Source of the DNA: JABWBD01 sp040768665
Lineage (GTDB): Bacteria > Planctomycetota > Planctomycetia > Pirellulales > Thermoguttaceae
NCBI GenBank assembly: GCA_040768665.1
Contig: JAXGMN010000011.1
Coordinates: forward strand, 1-64,000
DNA: 64,000 nt
Reading direction: 5' to 3'
Both the position numbers and the translations under genes were made by a program. Shown in pieces: positions 6,854 through 15,150 of this stretch; the first letter of the stretch is position 1; every line of letters begins with the position of its first letter. The notes beneath the pieces were generated by a model. It was not told where the DNA came from, made no database searches, and saw nothing but the letters and a program-made list of their open reading frames with translations.

Positions 6854-8953
6854 ATGCCCATCGACTGGAATTTTGACCCCGATGTTCCCGTTTGCGACTT
6901 CTTCGAGGGACTCGACCTGGACGATCCGATCGGGCTCTTGCTTGCCGCGGAGCGTTTCGTGGACGATATGGAGACGGATCTTTTTCGCGGTTGGGAAGCG
7001 GTGATCCGCCGGGAGCAGGGGCTTCCTACGACAGCCTTTCTGCGCGAACTGGCCGACGACCGGACAGCGGATTCTCGATCTCGGACGCTGTACATCGACG
7101 ACATCGCGCGGTTCCAGGAGCCGTGGTACGAAATCCTCCGCAAGATCGCCCCCCGCATGCTGCCGGAAACGGGCGTCACGGCTGACCAGCCCGGGCTGGC
7201 GACCCTCTGGCCGCGCGTGGCGAGGGCCATTGACGAGCATGGTCACGGCCTCTCGCTCCCCGAGGGAGTCAGCGCTCCGCTGGACGTATTGCCGCTCGAT
7301 TTGCAGCACGAACTCTGGCTGCACGCCTGCCTGAGCTGGTTGAGCGACATCGGGCAAACGTTGCAGTCCAGCCTGCGGGGCCACGCTCCGCACGAACGGT
7401 TTTCCCTTTTTCTCGGCCTGCTCCGCGGCCATCGAGAGAGCGTGCGGTTTCTGGAGCTTACGCTCGATGGCCTCCTGGAGCGTCTCACACTCCGGGAGGA
7501 GGATCGGCGAAGTCTGGCCGAGATGATGCGCCGGCGTTTGGAACTGGCGGAAAGCAGCGACCCACTGACGCCGCGGCTGGAGCCGCTCCCCCCCGCCGCC
7601 CCGGTCGAACGGCTGCCCGAGGACCAGATCAAGCAGGCGATTATTCACCCCGATCCCTTGGTCCGCGAACTGGCTGTCCGGTATTTCGCCAACAGCCACT
7701 CGCCGGATTCCGCCATCGCGCCGCTTGCCATCGCCGCCGTCCAGCGCGATGGCTGGGAGGCCGCGTTCCTGGAGTATGGTTTTCTTGAGCAGTTGGTGCA
7801 CGGCGACGAGAGCATCCAGTGGATGATCAAACAGTTGCTCTCGCGCAACGTTGCCGTGCACGAGACGAGTGTCTCTTCCGATCTGCTCGACGCACTGGGC
7901 ACTGCCGACGCCGCCGTGCTGTGCCGGCACGAGCGAGAACTGGCCGCGGTCCGCCGCAGCAGCCCGGGCATGTACGAGTTGTTGCAGGATCGCATCGAGA
8001 TTCAACGGCTGAGCCGAGAGCAGGCCTGGCGGCAGTTCGAGGAGGTGTGGCGGCCGTTGGACCAGATCGTCGGCGGTTCGGATGAGGATGGTTATCCCGG
8101 ACCTCTGGAAACAGAGCCGTTGCTGGATCTTGCCAGGAAGCTCGCCGGCGACGAGCGTATCGGCGACTGGGTCTTCCGTGTCCTGGGTCGGCGCGTGGAT
8201 GACCCGGGGTACACGACCTGGCTGGAGGTAGCCGCCGCGCAAATGGCGGGCGCATTGCGACTGGAGCCGGCAGTGCCGCGGCTGATGGACCTGCTCCGGA
8301 CCGGCGACGACGACCTGGGCCATCCGGCCATGGAATCCCTGATTGCCATCGGTGGCGATGGGGTGGTCGATTCCCTGGACCTCAAGTACGGGGCGGCGGG
8401 GCAGATCTTCCGTGAGAGAGCCATCTTCGTGCTGGAGAATATCCACGCCGCCCGCAGTGCGGCGACTCTGTTCCACTGGCTCGATGTCGAACCGAACCGG
8501 GAACTGCAAGTTCGAATTCTCCAGGCTTTGCTGGCTGGATTCGTCCCGGCCGCCATGCAGCGCGCCCGGCAGCACCTGCTCGCAGCCGGACAACTCGACT
8601 GGAATCAGCGCCACCTGCGGATCCAGATGGTGGCCATCTCCATGCTGACGGGTTACCCCTTGCCGGAACTGGATTCATGGCAAGAGCTGGCTCGCGAGGA
8701 TTTTCCCCGTCGCCCCTGGGTGAGCGAGGCGTTCGAGGAGGAGCAGGAGGAGAGTCCGCGGGACGAACCGCGCAAACCGGTCGTCGGCCTGGACGGGGCC
8801 GGCGGCCCACTCCTTCCGCCCCGCTCATCGCTGGCGGACATCCTGCCTGATCGACCTCTCCGCGAGACCTCGCCTCGCGTATCCCGCAATGATCCCTGCC
8901 CCTGTGGCAGCGGCAAGAAGTACAAGAAGTGCTGCATGCGCAAGACGGAATAG
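6854..8953 (+). CDS. HEAT-repeat-like protein with C-terminal SEC-C zinc motif
   Basis: The 699-residue protein has no signal peptide. Most of it is alpha-helical and acidic, with repeats suggestive of HEAT/Armadillo units (for example HPDPLVRELAVRYF near residue 260 and stretches around 460-590). It ends in the SEC-C motif VSRNDPCPCGSGKKYKKCC, the zinc-binding tail known from SecA and from many uncharacterised proteins. A proline- and charge-rich linker of about 60 residues joins the two parts. The tail suggests binding to protein or nucleic acid, but no reaction can be assigned. A ribosome binding site is weak (GGAG about 11 bases upstream). A 675-codon antisense frame over this gene is a shadow. 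Confidence 0.8.
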   Translation: MPIDWNFDPDVPVCDFFEGLDLDDPIGLLLAAERFVDDMETDLFRGWEAVIRREQGLPTTAFLRELADDRTADSRSRTLYIDDIARFQEPWYEILRKIAPRMLPETGVTADQPGLATLWPRVARAIDEHGHGLSLPEGVSAPLDVLPLDLQHELWLHACLSWLSDIGQTLQSSLRGHAPHERFSLFLGLLRGHRESVRFLELTLDGLLERLTLREEDRRSLAEMMRRRLELAESSDPLTPRLEPLPPAAPVERLPEDQIKQAIIHPDPLVRELAVRYFANSHSPDSAIAPLAIAAVQRDGWEAAFLEYGFLEQLVHGDESIQWMIKQLLSRNVAVHETSVSSDLLDALGTADAAVLCRHERELAAVRRSSPGMYELLQDRIEIQRLSREQAWRQFEEVWRPLDQIVGGSDEDGYPGPLETEPLLDLARKLAGDERIGDWVFRVLGRRVDDPGYTTWLEVAAAQMAGALRLEPAVPRLMDLLRTGDDDLGHPAMESLIAIGGDGVVDSLDLKYGAAGQIFRERAIFVLENIHAARSAATLFHWLDVEPNRELQVRILQALLAGFVPAAMQRARQHLLAAGQLDWNQRHLRIQMVAISMLTGYPLPELDSWQELAREDFPRRPWVSEAFEEEQEESPRDEPRKPVVGLDGAGGPLLPPRSSLADILPDRPLRETSPRVSRNDPCPCGSGKKYKKCCMRKTE

Positions 8954-9231
8954 GCGGCCATGGGTAATGGCACTTTGAGAAGTCGGATGCCGTCCGACTC
9001 CCTCGCCCATGTGTCGCGAACCGCTTTGGGCTCGGCCACGCTGTCACTTGCCGCCGTGCCATGTGTCAGCCGGCCCTGCCACCAAACCACCCATACCGGG
9101 CCAACCCACCAGTCCGGATTATGGCCAAGACCAGAAGACTCCGTGGAGTCTCGATTCGGGCCGCGATGCGTGCTATATTGCACCGGTTGTCTGCGGTGCC
9201 AAAGAGCAATTCTCCAACCACGAGGTGCAAC

Positions 9232-9942
9232 ATGAGCCAGGATTGGACGCGACGGGACTTTTTGCGGACGGGCAGTGCAATGGCGGCGGCCGGGGCTTTG
9301 GTCGGCAGCGCGGCCGCGGAAGCCTCCGCGGCCGAATCGAAGGCCGGCAAGATCAAAATCGTCGGACTCGCCTGCAGCCTGCGGGAAGGCAAATCGACCG
9401 TGGCCGCGGTGAAGGCGTGTCTCGACGCGGCCAAGGCCGTCGATCCCGACAAGATCGAAATCGAACTGATCGACCTGGCCGCCATGAACATCCCGGCGGA
9501 ACCGGCCGCCGGTCTTCCGCTCAAGCCGGGCCAACAAGACGACTTCCCGACGCTCGCCCCCAAACTCGCCGACCCGGCGGTCCGAGGCGTCATCGTCGGC
9601 ACGCCCGTCTACTTCAGCAACATGAGCTCCCTCTGCAAGGCATTCCTTGAGCGGTGCATGACCTTCCGCAAGGACGATTTCCGCCTGGGAAACAAGGTCG
9701 CCGGCGTATTGGCCATCGGCGCCGGGCGCGACGGCGGCCAGGAACTCGCCATCCGCTCGGTACAGGTAGGGCTGATGTCGCAGAACATGATCGTTGTCGG
9801 CGAGGCCAAGCCGTCGTGCCACGCGGGCGCCGCCGTCTGGAACACGGGCGACGAATTCCTTGCCGACGAACAGAACCAAAAAACCATCAGCCTCCTGGGC
9901 CAGCGGGTCGCGGAAGTGGCGCTGCTTGTTCCCGTAAGATAG
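9232..9942 (+). CDS. Tat-exported flavodoxin/NADPH-dependent FMN reductase-like protein
   Basis: The ATG at 9232 is chosen over an in-frame start 57 codons earlier. It has AGGTG just upstream and places the Tat signal at the N-terminus: MSQDWTRRDFLRTG, hydrophobic stretch, then AAAEASAA. The mature 200 residues have a flavodoxin-like fold: KIKIVGLACSLREGKS as the phosphate-binding loop, GVIVGTPVYFSNMSSLCKAFLER as the typical flavin-contact segment of iron-sulfur flavoproteins, then GAGRDGGQE. Such proteins bind FMN and pass electrons. Export of a folded flavoprotein is consistent with the Tat signal. Immediately downstream lie a thioredoxin-like ferredoxin and a hydroxypyruvate-isomerase-like protein on the same strand, so one transcript is likely. 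Confidence 0.82.
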   Translation: MSQDWTRRDFLRTGSAMAAAGALVGSAAAEASAAESKAGKIKIVGLACSLREGKSTVAAVKACLDAAKAVDPDKIEIELIDLAAMNIPAEPAAGLPLKPGQQDDFPTLAPKLADPAVRGVIVGTPVYFSNMSSLCKAFLERCMTFRKDDFRLGNKVAGVLAIGAGRDGGQELAIRSVQVGLMSQNMIVVGEAKPSCHAGAAVWNTGDEFLADEQNQKTISLLGQRVAEVALLVPVR

Positions 9943-9959
9943 CCCGGGCGCGAAGCCGT

Positions 9960-10370
9960 ATGGACAAGCCCGCGAACCTCGCCGATACGCTCCGCAACCA
10001 GCGCAAGGTTGCGGAGCAACTTGGCGTTTCGACCGTCCGGCGGCACATCTTTCTCTGCTGCGATCAGACCAAGCCGAAGTGTTCCAGCCGCGAGCGCTCG
10101 CTGGAAGCCTGGGAGTACCTCAAGCAGCGGCTGGACGAACTCGGCCTGACCGGCGCCGGCGGCGTTTACCGCACCAAGGCGAATTGCCTGCGGATTTGCC
10201 TCGGCGGGCCGGTGGCGGTTGTTTACCCGGAAGGCGCGTGGTACGGCCATTGCGATCCGCCCATCCTGGAGCGTATTGTCCAGGAACACCTGATCGGCGG
10301 GCGGATCGTCCGTGAATACCTGATCGAAGAACATCCCCTGCCATCATCCGAGACGGAGGAGCCAACGTGA
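9960..10370 (+). CDS. Thioredoxin-like [2Fe-2S] ferredoxin
   Basis: The 136-residue protein starts at the ATG 17 bases after the previous stop. RRHIFLCCDQTKPKCSS near residue 30 and NCLRICLGGPVAVVYPEG near residue 80 give the Cys-x(10-12)-Cys and Cys-x3-Cys arrangement that holds a [2Fe-2S] cluster in thioredoxin-fold ferredoxins. The ending WYGHCDPPILERIVQEHLIGG is also typical. It is cytosolic, having no signal peptide. The stop codon overlaps the GTG start of the next gene, which implies translational coupling. It likely serves as electron donor or acceptor for a partner enzyme, possibly the neighbouring flavoprotein; however, that protein carries a Tat signal, so direct pairing is uncertain. 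Confidence 0.88.
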   Translation: MDKPANLADTLRNQRKVAEQLGVSTVRRHIFLCCDQTKPKCSSRERSLEAWEYLKQRLDELGLTGAGGVYRTKANCLRICLGGPVAVVYPEGAWYGHCDPPILERIVQEHLIGGRIVREYLIEEHPLPSSETEEPT

Positions 10371-11284
10371 CCCGATCGCATCATCCCGAACAAAACCGAA
10401 CGTTCACCCGCCGCCGATGGCTTGCCGGCGCAGGGGCGGCTGCCGCAACCTTGGCCGGTCTTGACCACGGGCTCTCGCGGGCCGAAGCGAAATGCTGCAG
10501 CGAGCCGGCTGCCACGCGTGGCCGCATCCGGCAGTCGGTCTGTGCCTGGTGCTTCGAGCCGATGGACCTGGAAACCCTCGCCCGCAACGCCGCGGCGATG
10601 GGCGTGAAGTCGATCGAACTCGTTCCTCCGGAGAAGTGGGACGTGCTCAAGAAGCATGGGCTGATTTGCGCCCTGTCGAACAGCCATAGTTTTGTCGACG
10701 GATGGAATCACAAGGAAAACCACGCAATGTGCACAGAGAAGGTCACGCGCGCGGTCGATCTCACGGCCGAGGCGGGGTTTCCCAACGTGATCACCTTCTC
10801 GGGATTCCGCAAAGGCATGCCGGACGACGTGGGCCTGGAGAATTCGGTCGAGGGCCTGAAGAAGGTCGTCGGACATGCGGAGAAGAAAAAAGTCAACCTT
10901 TGCCTGGAGGTGCTCAACAGTCGCGTGGACGTCGAGATGAAGGGGCATCCCGACTACATGGGCGACAGCGTGGAATGGTGCGTTGAGGTTTGCCGCCGGG
11001 TCGGGTCGGATCGGCTGAAGATCCTCTTCGACATCTACCACGTCCAAATCATGCAGGGCGACATCATCACGCGGATCCGCCAATACCTTCCTTACATCGG
11101 CCATTACCACACGGCCGGCGTTCCCGGGCGGAACGAGATCGACGAAAACCAGGAGGTGAACTACCCGGCGATCATGCGAGTCATCGCCGAAACGGGCTTC
11201 AGCGGATACGTCGCCCAGGAGTTTATCCCCACGCGTGACCCGATGCAGTCGCTCGGCGAAGCGGTGCGGCTGTGCGACGTGTGA
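10367..11284 (+). CDS. Tat-exported hydroxypyruvate-isomerase-like TIM barrel protein
   Basis: The gene starts with GTG inside GTGA, overlapping the ferredoxin stop by four bases. The 305-residue product carries a Tat signal (FTRRRWLAGAGAAAATLAG). It then has a xylose-isomerase-like TIM barrel with the signatures of the Hyi family: LCLEVLNSR, KILFDIYHVQIMQGD, IGHYHTAGVPGRNE and a terminal VAQEFIP. These provide the acidic and histidine metal ligands. Hyi converts hydroxypyruvate to tartronate semialdehyde. Planctomycetes carry many exported relatives that are probably other sugar isomerases or epimerases, so the exact substrate is open. Confidence 0.85.
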   Translation: MTRSHHPEQNRTFTRRRWLAGAGAAAATLAGLDHGLSRAEAKCCSEPAATRGRIRQSVCAWCFEPMDLETLARNAAAMGVKSIELVPPEKWDVLKKHGLICALSNSHSFVDGWNHKENHAMCTEKVTRAVDLTAEAGFPNVITFSGFRKGMPDDVGLENSVEGLKKVVGHAEKKKVNLCLEVLNSRVDVEMKGHPDYMGDSVEWCVEVCRRVGSDRLKILFDIYHVQIMQGDIITRIRQYLPYIGHYHTAGVPGRNEIDENQEVNYPAIMRVIAETGFSGYVAQEFIPTRDPMQSLGEAVRLCDV

Positions 11285-11310
11285 TGCGCCGATCTCCCAG
11301 CAAGCGGAAG

Positions 11311-11400
11311 CTGCTGAATAGGGGACTGGCACCGCAATACGTACTGGTTTGCGATGCAAGGAGATACAAGCTATTGCGTTGCCTGTCCCCTTTTCCAGCA
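11311..11400. repeat. Hairpin repeat element, core type A
   Basis: The arms CTGCTGAATAGGGGACTGGC and GCCTGTCCCCTTTTCCAGCAG pair imperfectly around a variable centre. It sits between the hydroxypyruvate-isomerase-like gene and the ABC-F gene and lies inside an upstream in-frame extension of the ABC-F frame, which supports the later start used here. Confidence 0.8.
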
Positions 11401-11513
11401 GTCGCAAACGCCGATGGCGGGTATCATTGGAAAAGCGGCTGCCGCGCTGCAAAAGCAGCTCGGTTGCTGAGTACCCCCACCCCCTTGCAAGCGGAGTCCA
11501 GCGTAGGAAGGTC

Positions 11514-13409
11514 ATGATCGTCCTCTCGGTTGAAGCAGTCAGGAAGCATTTCGGCCCCGAGGCGGTATTGGACGGGGTGACTTTCAATATCCACCCTCAA
11601 GAGCGGGTGGGATTGGTCGGTCCTAACGGGACCGGCAAGACAACGTTAATGCGGATCATCGCTGAGAAAGAGGAGGCCGACGCAGGCACGGTCAAGGTTC
11701 ACCCTTCCGTGCGAGTCGGCTACTTGGAACAACAGCCAATCTTGGAACCGGGCCGGACGGTCTGGGACGAGGCCCATGGCGCCTTGGACGAGTTGGTTTC
11801 GATACAGCACGAGGCAGTCGAGGTTGCCCACGCATTGGCCGACGCCTCCGACGACGCCGAGCATCGCCGCCTGGCCGCCCGTTACGACCACCTGCAGCAA
11901 GAGCTCCAGCGGCACGACGCATACAACCTGGACCACAAGATCGAACGGGTGCTCGAGGGCCTCGGGTTTCGGCCCGCGGCATTTCAACTTGGCGTCGAGG
12001 CGCTCAGCGGCGGCGAGCAGAATCGGCTGATGCTCGCCAAGCTGCTCCTGTCCGAGCCGGACTTGATGCTGCTGGACGAGCCGTCGAACCATCTCGACAT
12101 CGAAGCAACGCAGTGGCTGGAAGAATTCCTTGCGGCCAGCTCCGCGGCGATGCTGCTGGTGAGCCACGATCGCTATTTTCTCGACAAGGTCACCAACCGT
12201 ACGCTCGAGTTGTTCCACGGTACCACGGACAGCTACACGGGCAACTTCTCCGCCTACTGGCGGCAGAAAGCGGAGCGGCTATTGGTCCAGCAGCGGACGT
12301 ACGAAAAGCAACAGACCGAGATTGCCAAAACCGAGGATTTCATCCGCCGCAATGCCTATGGGCAGAAGCATGCGCAGGCCGAGGATCGCCGGAAGAAGCT
12401 CGAACGGATCGAACGCGTGGACCCACCCCGGGAGATCTCGGCCCCGGTGATGGGATTTGCCGAAGTCGAGCGGAGCGGCGACATCGTGCTGCGGGCCGAG
12501 GGGCTCAAAAAGAGCTTCGACCGGACCCTGTTCGAAAACGTGACTTTCGACATCCAGCGCGGCGAGCGGTGGGCTCTATTGGGCAAGAACGGCTCGGGCA
12601 AGAGCACGCTTCTTCGATGCCTCCTGGGACTGGCCGAGCCCGACGCCGGCCGCGCCAACCTGGGCCACGCCGTGGTTCCGGGCTATTTCGACCAGCAACT
12701 TAGTTCACTTCCGGACGACGCGGACGTGGTCGACGCGGTACGGCCGCCGCACAAGGAATTCGTCCTGCAGCAGCGTCGCGACCTGTTGGCCCGCTTCGGC
12801 CTGGTCGGCGACACGGCCCTGCAGAAAGTCCGAAGCCTCAGCGGCGGCGAGCGGTGCCGTGCGGCGCTGGCCCGGCTGGCTGCCCGCGACGCCAACTTCC
12901 TCGTGCTCGACGAGCCGACCAATCACCTCGATCTCTGGGCCCGTGATTCGCTGGAACGATCGCTGCGGGGATTCAATGGCACCGTACTGTTTGTCAGCCA
13001 CGATCGCTACTTCGTCAACCAGGTGGCCGACCACGTGCTCGTCCTGGAGCCCCACCGGGTCAGGATCGTGGAAGGTAATTACGACACCCATCTCCGCCAG
13101 GTCCAGGAGCGAGAGGCCGCCGCCCAGCAGCCTGCCCGCAAAGAGGCCAAGGGTACCCAGCCCGCGGCGGCCAAAGCCGATGGCAAAGCGGCCAGGAAGC
13201 GGAAGTTTCCCTATCGCAAAGCAGGCGACATCGAACAAGAGATTTTCCAGCGGGAAACCCATATCGAAGAGCTTCACTCGGCGCTGGCCGAACCCGACAC
13301 CCACCGCGACGGGTTGCTGGTGCGGGGGATCATGGCCGAAATCGAGGCAGAGAATGAGGCCCTCGAGACGCTCTACGCCCATTGGGAAGAAGCCGTCGAG
13401 ATGAATTGA
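11514..13409 (+). CDS. ABC-F family ATP-binding protein
   Basis: The start is the ATG preceded by AGGAAGG; the 55 in-frame codons upstream run through a repeat element and are not used. The 631-residue protein has two ABC domains and no membrane segments. The first has Walker A GPNGTGKTT, signature LSGGEQNR and Walker B LMLLDEPSNHLD. The second has GKNGSGKST, LSGGERCR and FLVLDEPTNHLD. The roughly 80-residue linker contains the charged helices typical of the ABC-F P-site tRNA interaction motif, and a basic plus coiled-coil C-terminal domain follows, as in the Uup type. ABC-F proteins act on ribosomes or nucleic acids. A housekeeping ribosome-associated role is more likely here than antibiotic resistance. 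Confidence 0.93.
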   Translation: MIVLSVEAVRKHFGPEAVLDGVTFNIHPQERVGLVGPNGTGKTTLMRIIAEKEEADAGTVKVHPSVRVGYLEQQPILEPGRTVWDEAHGALDELVSIQHEAVEVAHALADASDDAEHRRLAARYDHLQQELQRHDAYNLDHKIERVLEGLGFRPAAFQLGVEALSGGEQNRLMLAKLLLSEPDLMLLDEPSNHLDIEATQWLEEFLAASSAAMLLVSHDRYFLDKVTNRTLELFHGTTDSYTGNFSAYWRQKAERLLVQQRTYEKQQTEIAKTEDFIRRNAYGQKHAQAEDRRKKLERIERVDPPREISAPVMGFAEVERSGDIVLRAEGLKKSFDRTLFENVTFDIQRGERWALLGKNGSGKSTLLRCLLGLAEPDAGRANLGHAVVPGYFDQQLSSLPDDADVVDAVRPPHKEFVLQQRRDLLARFGLVGDTALQKVRSLSGGERCRAALARLAARDANFLVLDEPTNHLDLWARDSLERSLRGFNGTVLFVSHDRYFVNQVADHVLVLEPHRVRIVEGNYDTHLRQVQEREAAAQQPARKEAKGTQPAAAKADGKAARKRKFPYRKAGDIEQEIFQRETHIEELHSALAEPDTHRDGLLVRGIMAEIEAENEALETLYAHWEEAVEMN

Positions 13410-13577
13410 GGCCGGACCGGCCGCCGCTGGTCTGGGATCGGGAAGACGGGGACGTTGCGCAAGTGGATCCGGAGTGGAGCGCTTCGGTCGGTCTGGAGTG
13501 CGAGAGTCTCCTCTCCGCCACAGAGCCGCGGCTGTAGACTGAGGAGCCGCGAGAGAATAAGCTGGCCAATAGTCGTA

Positions 13578-13633
13578 GTAGGGTGGATTTCAATCCACCC
13601 CTTGTTTTCCGGTTGGATTAAAATCCACCCTAC
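13578..13633. repeat. Short intergenic hairpin repeat
   Basis: GTAGGGTGGATTTCAATCCACC is followed by CTTGTTTTCCGG and TTGGATTAAAATCCACCCTAC. The outer arms GTAGGGTGGATTT and AAATCCACCCTAC are complementary, and each half also folds on itself. It lies between the ABC-F gene and the ceramidase-like gene. It could terminate the ABC-F transcript, though no T-run follows. Confidence 0.7.
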
Positions 13634-13689
13634 GTCAAAGTGTACGACTTGTTTTCTTACGGCCCCTGACCGGTTCTGGAGACACACAC

Positions 13690-15072
13690 ATGCGACGGCG
13701 GCAGTTTCTCTCGGCGATGGTGGGTGGAATGGCGGTTCTCGGGACGACCCGGGGCGGAGCGGCGACCTCAGGAGGCCTCCGCGCGGGCGAAGGCATCGCC
13801 GATATCACGCCGCCCTTGGGGATCGAACTGGCCGGGTTTCACACGCCGGTCGGACAGGAACGACGCGTAAGAGCGATTCGCCAGCCGGCCGAGGTGCGGG
13901 CCCTCGTGCTCACCCTCGGCCCGACGCAAGTGGCCATCTGTGCGCTTGACGTTCTGGGCCTGAGCCGGGACATGACTGCCCGGATCCGCCAGGCGGCCGC
14001 CGAGCGGACAGGCATCCCCGCCGAAGCCATCCACGTGGTCGCCACGCACGATCACAGCATGCCGACCTTCCTCAAGCTCCGGCAGTGGGGTGGAATGTCG
14101 CCGGAGTTCATGGCCACCGTCGAGCAACGTACCGTCGAGGCAATCGCCGCCGCCCAAGCCGATCTCGCCCCGGCGGAACTGTCGTTGGGCAAGTGCCGCG
14201 CGCCGGGCGGCAGCCATAACCGCACTGTCAAGCAGGGCGTCGCCCGCACCGACGCCGAATTCGGCCCCCAGTCGACCGACGATCAGCGCTGGCTCGACAC
14301 GATGCTCCACGCCCTGGTGTTCCGCCGCAAGGGTAAGAAGCCGGACCTCGTGTGGTATCACTTCTCGGCGCATGTCGTCTGCTATGCCGATGAGCAGGCC
14401 GGGCCCGACTGGCCGGGCGAAGCCGCGCGAGAGATCCACAAGGATTTGGGCGTCCGCCCTTCCTATCTCCAGGGGCATCTCGGCGACGTGAACCCCGGCG
14501 ACGGCAGCGACTGGCGCGGCGAGATCCGCCAGACGGTGGCCGCCATCACTCCCGCGCTGAAGAAGGCGATTCGCGAGGCCCGCCCGCTGTCCGTCGACGG
14601 CCTCCGCGCCCGCAGCGCGCCGTTCAGCGTGCCGTTCGACATGCAGCGTTTCGAGCAATGGGTCGATGAGTATCGCCGCGAGCCGGACAAGTGCAAGTCG
14701 GGGCCGTGGGTCGACGCCGGCTTTGCCGCCGACTGGTTCCGCGGCAATGAGCACCGCGACCGAAGCCTGACGAACTTGCCGATCACCCTCGGCGCGATCC
14801 AACTCGGACCGGTCGGAATGCTCTTCCATCCGGCCGAGTTGTACAGCTACTACGGATTGGCCATCCGCCGCGACTCGCCCCTTCGCGACACGCTCGTGAT
14901 GGGCTGCGCCAACGATTCGATCGGCTATCTCCCCGATCCCAACGCCTACCGAGACGGTGAGTATTCGGCCATCGTCGTGCCCAAGATCGTCGATTTGCCT
15001 CCCTACCAGCCGACCGCCGCGCGGGAAATGACCGCCGCCGCCGTGGCGCTGTTGAAGCAAACGGTCGCATAG
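13690..15072 (+). CDS. Exported neutral/alkaline-ceramidase-like protein
   Basis: The 460-residue protein begins MRRRQFLSAMVGGMAVLG, a Tat-like signal. The mature part opens with RAGEGIADITPPLGIELAGF, the hallmark start of the neutral/alkaline non-lysosomal ceramidase N-terminal domain. HVVATHDHSMP near residue 120 supplies the zinc-binding histidines, and later ISAHVVCYADEQ-like and QGHLGDVNPGD segments carry further family residues. True ceramidases cleave the N-acyl amide of ceramide and are about 650 residues or more. This is a shorter planctomycete form without the C-terminal immunoglobulin-like domain, so its substrate is uncertain. Other members of the group lie at 48.9-52.7 kb. It converges on the sialidase gene. 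Confidence 0.85.
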   Translation: MRRRQFLSAMVGGMAVLGTTRGGAATSGGLRAGEGIADITPPLGIELAGFHTPVGQERRVRAIRQPAEVRALVLTLGPTQVAICALDVLGLSRDMTARIRQAAAERTGIPAEAIHVVATHDHSMPTFLKLRQWGGMSPEFMATVEQRTVEAIAAAQADLAPAELSLGKCRAPGGSHNRTVKQGVARTDAEFGPQSTDDQRWLDTMLHALVFRRKGKKPDLVWYHFSAHVVCYADEQAGPDWPGEAAREIHKDLGVRPSYLQGHLGDVNPGDGSDWRGEIRQTVAAITPALKKAIREARPLSVDGLRARSAPFSVPFDMQRFEQWVDEYRREPDKCKSGPWVDAGFAADWFRGNEHRDRSLTNLPITLGAIQLGPVGMLFHPAELYSYYGLAIRRDSPLRDTLVMGCANDSIGYLPDPNAYRDGEYSAIVVPKIVDLPPYQPTAAREMTAAAVALLKQTVA

Positions 15073-15150
15073 ACAGGCACACGCCGCACAGGCAGGAGCG
15101 AAGAATGTTCAGCGGTATTCTGCCTCCGGCCGGCCTCTCACAGCGCGACC

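Noticed and set aside
6587..8614. A 675-codon minus-strand frame
   Set aside because: It is antisense to the SEC-C/HEAT gene and the end of the Uma2 gene; the composition is shadow-like and there is no signal, motif or ribosome binding site.
11349..11513. A 55-codon N-terminal extension of the ABC-F protein
   Set aside because: It overlaps a hairpin repeat, is basic and low in structure, and the ATG at 11514 has AGGAAGG at good spacing followed directly by the ABC domain.
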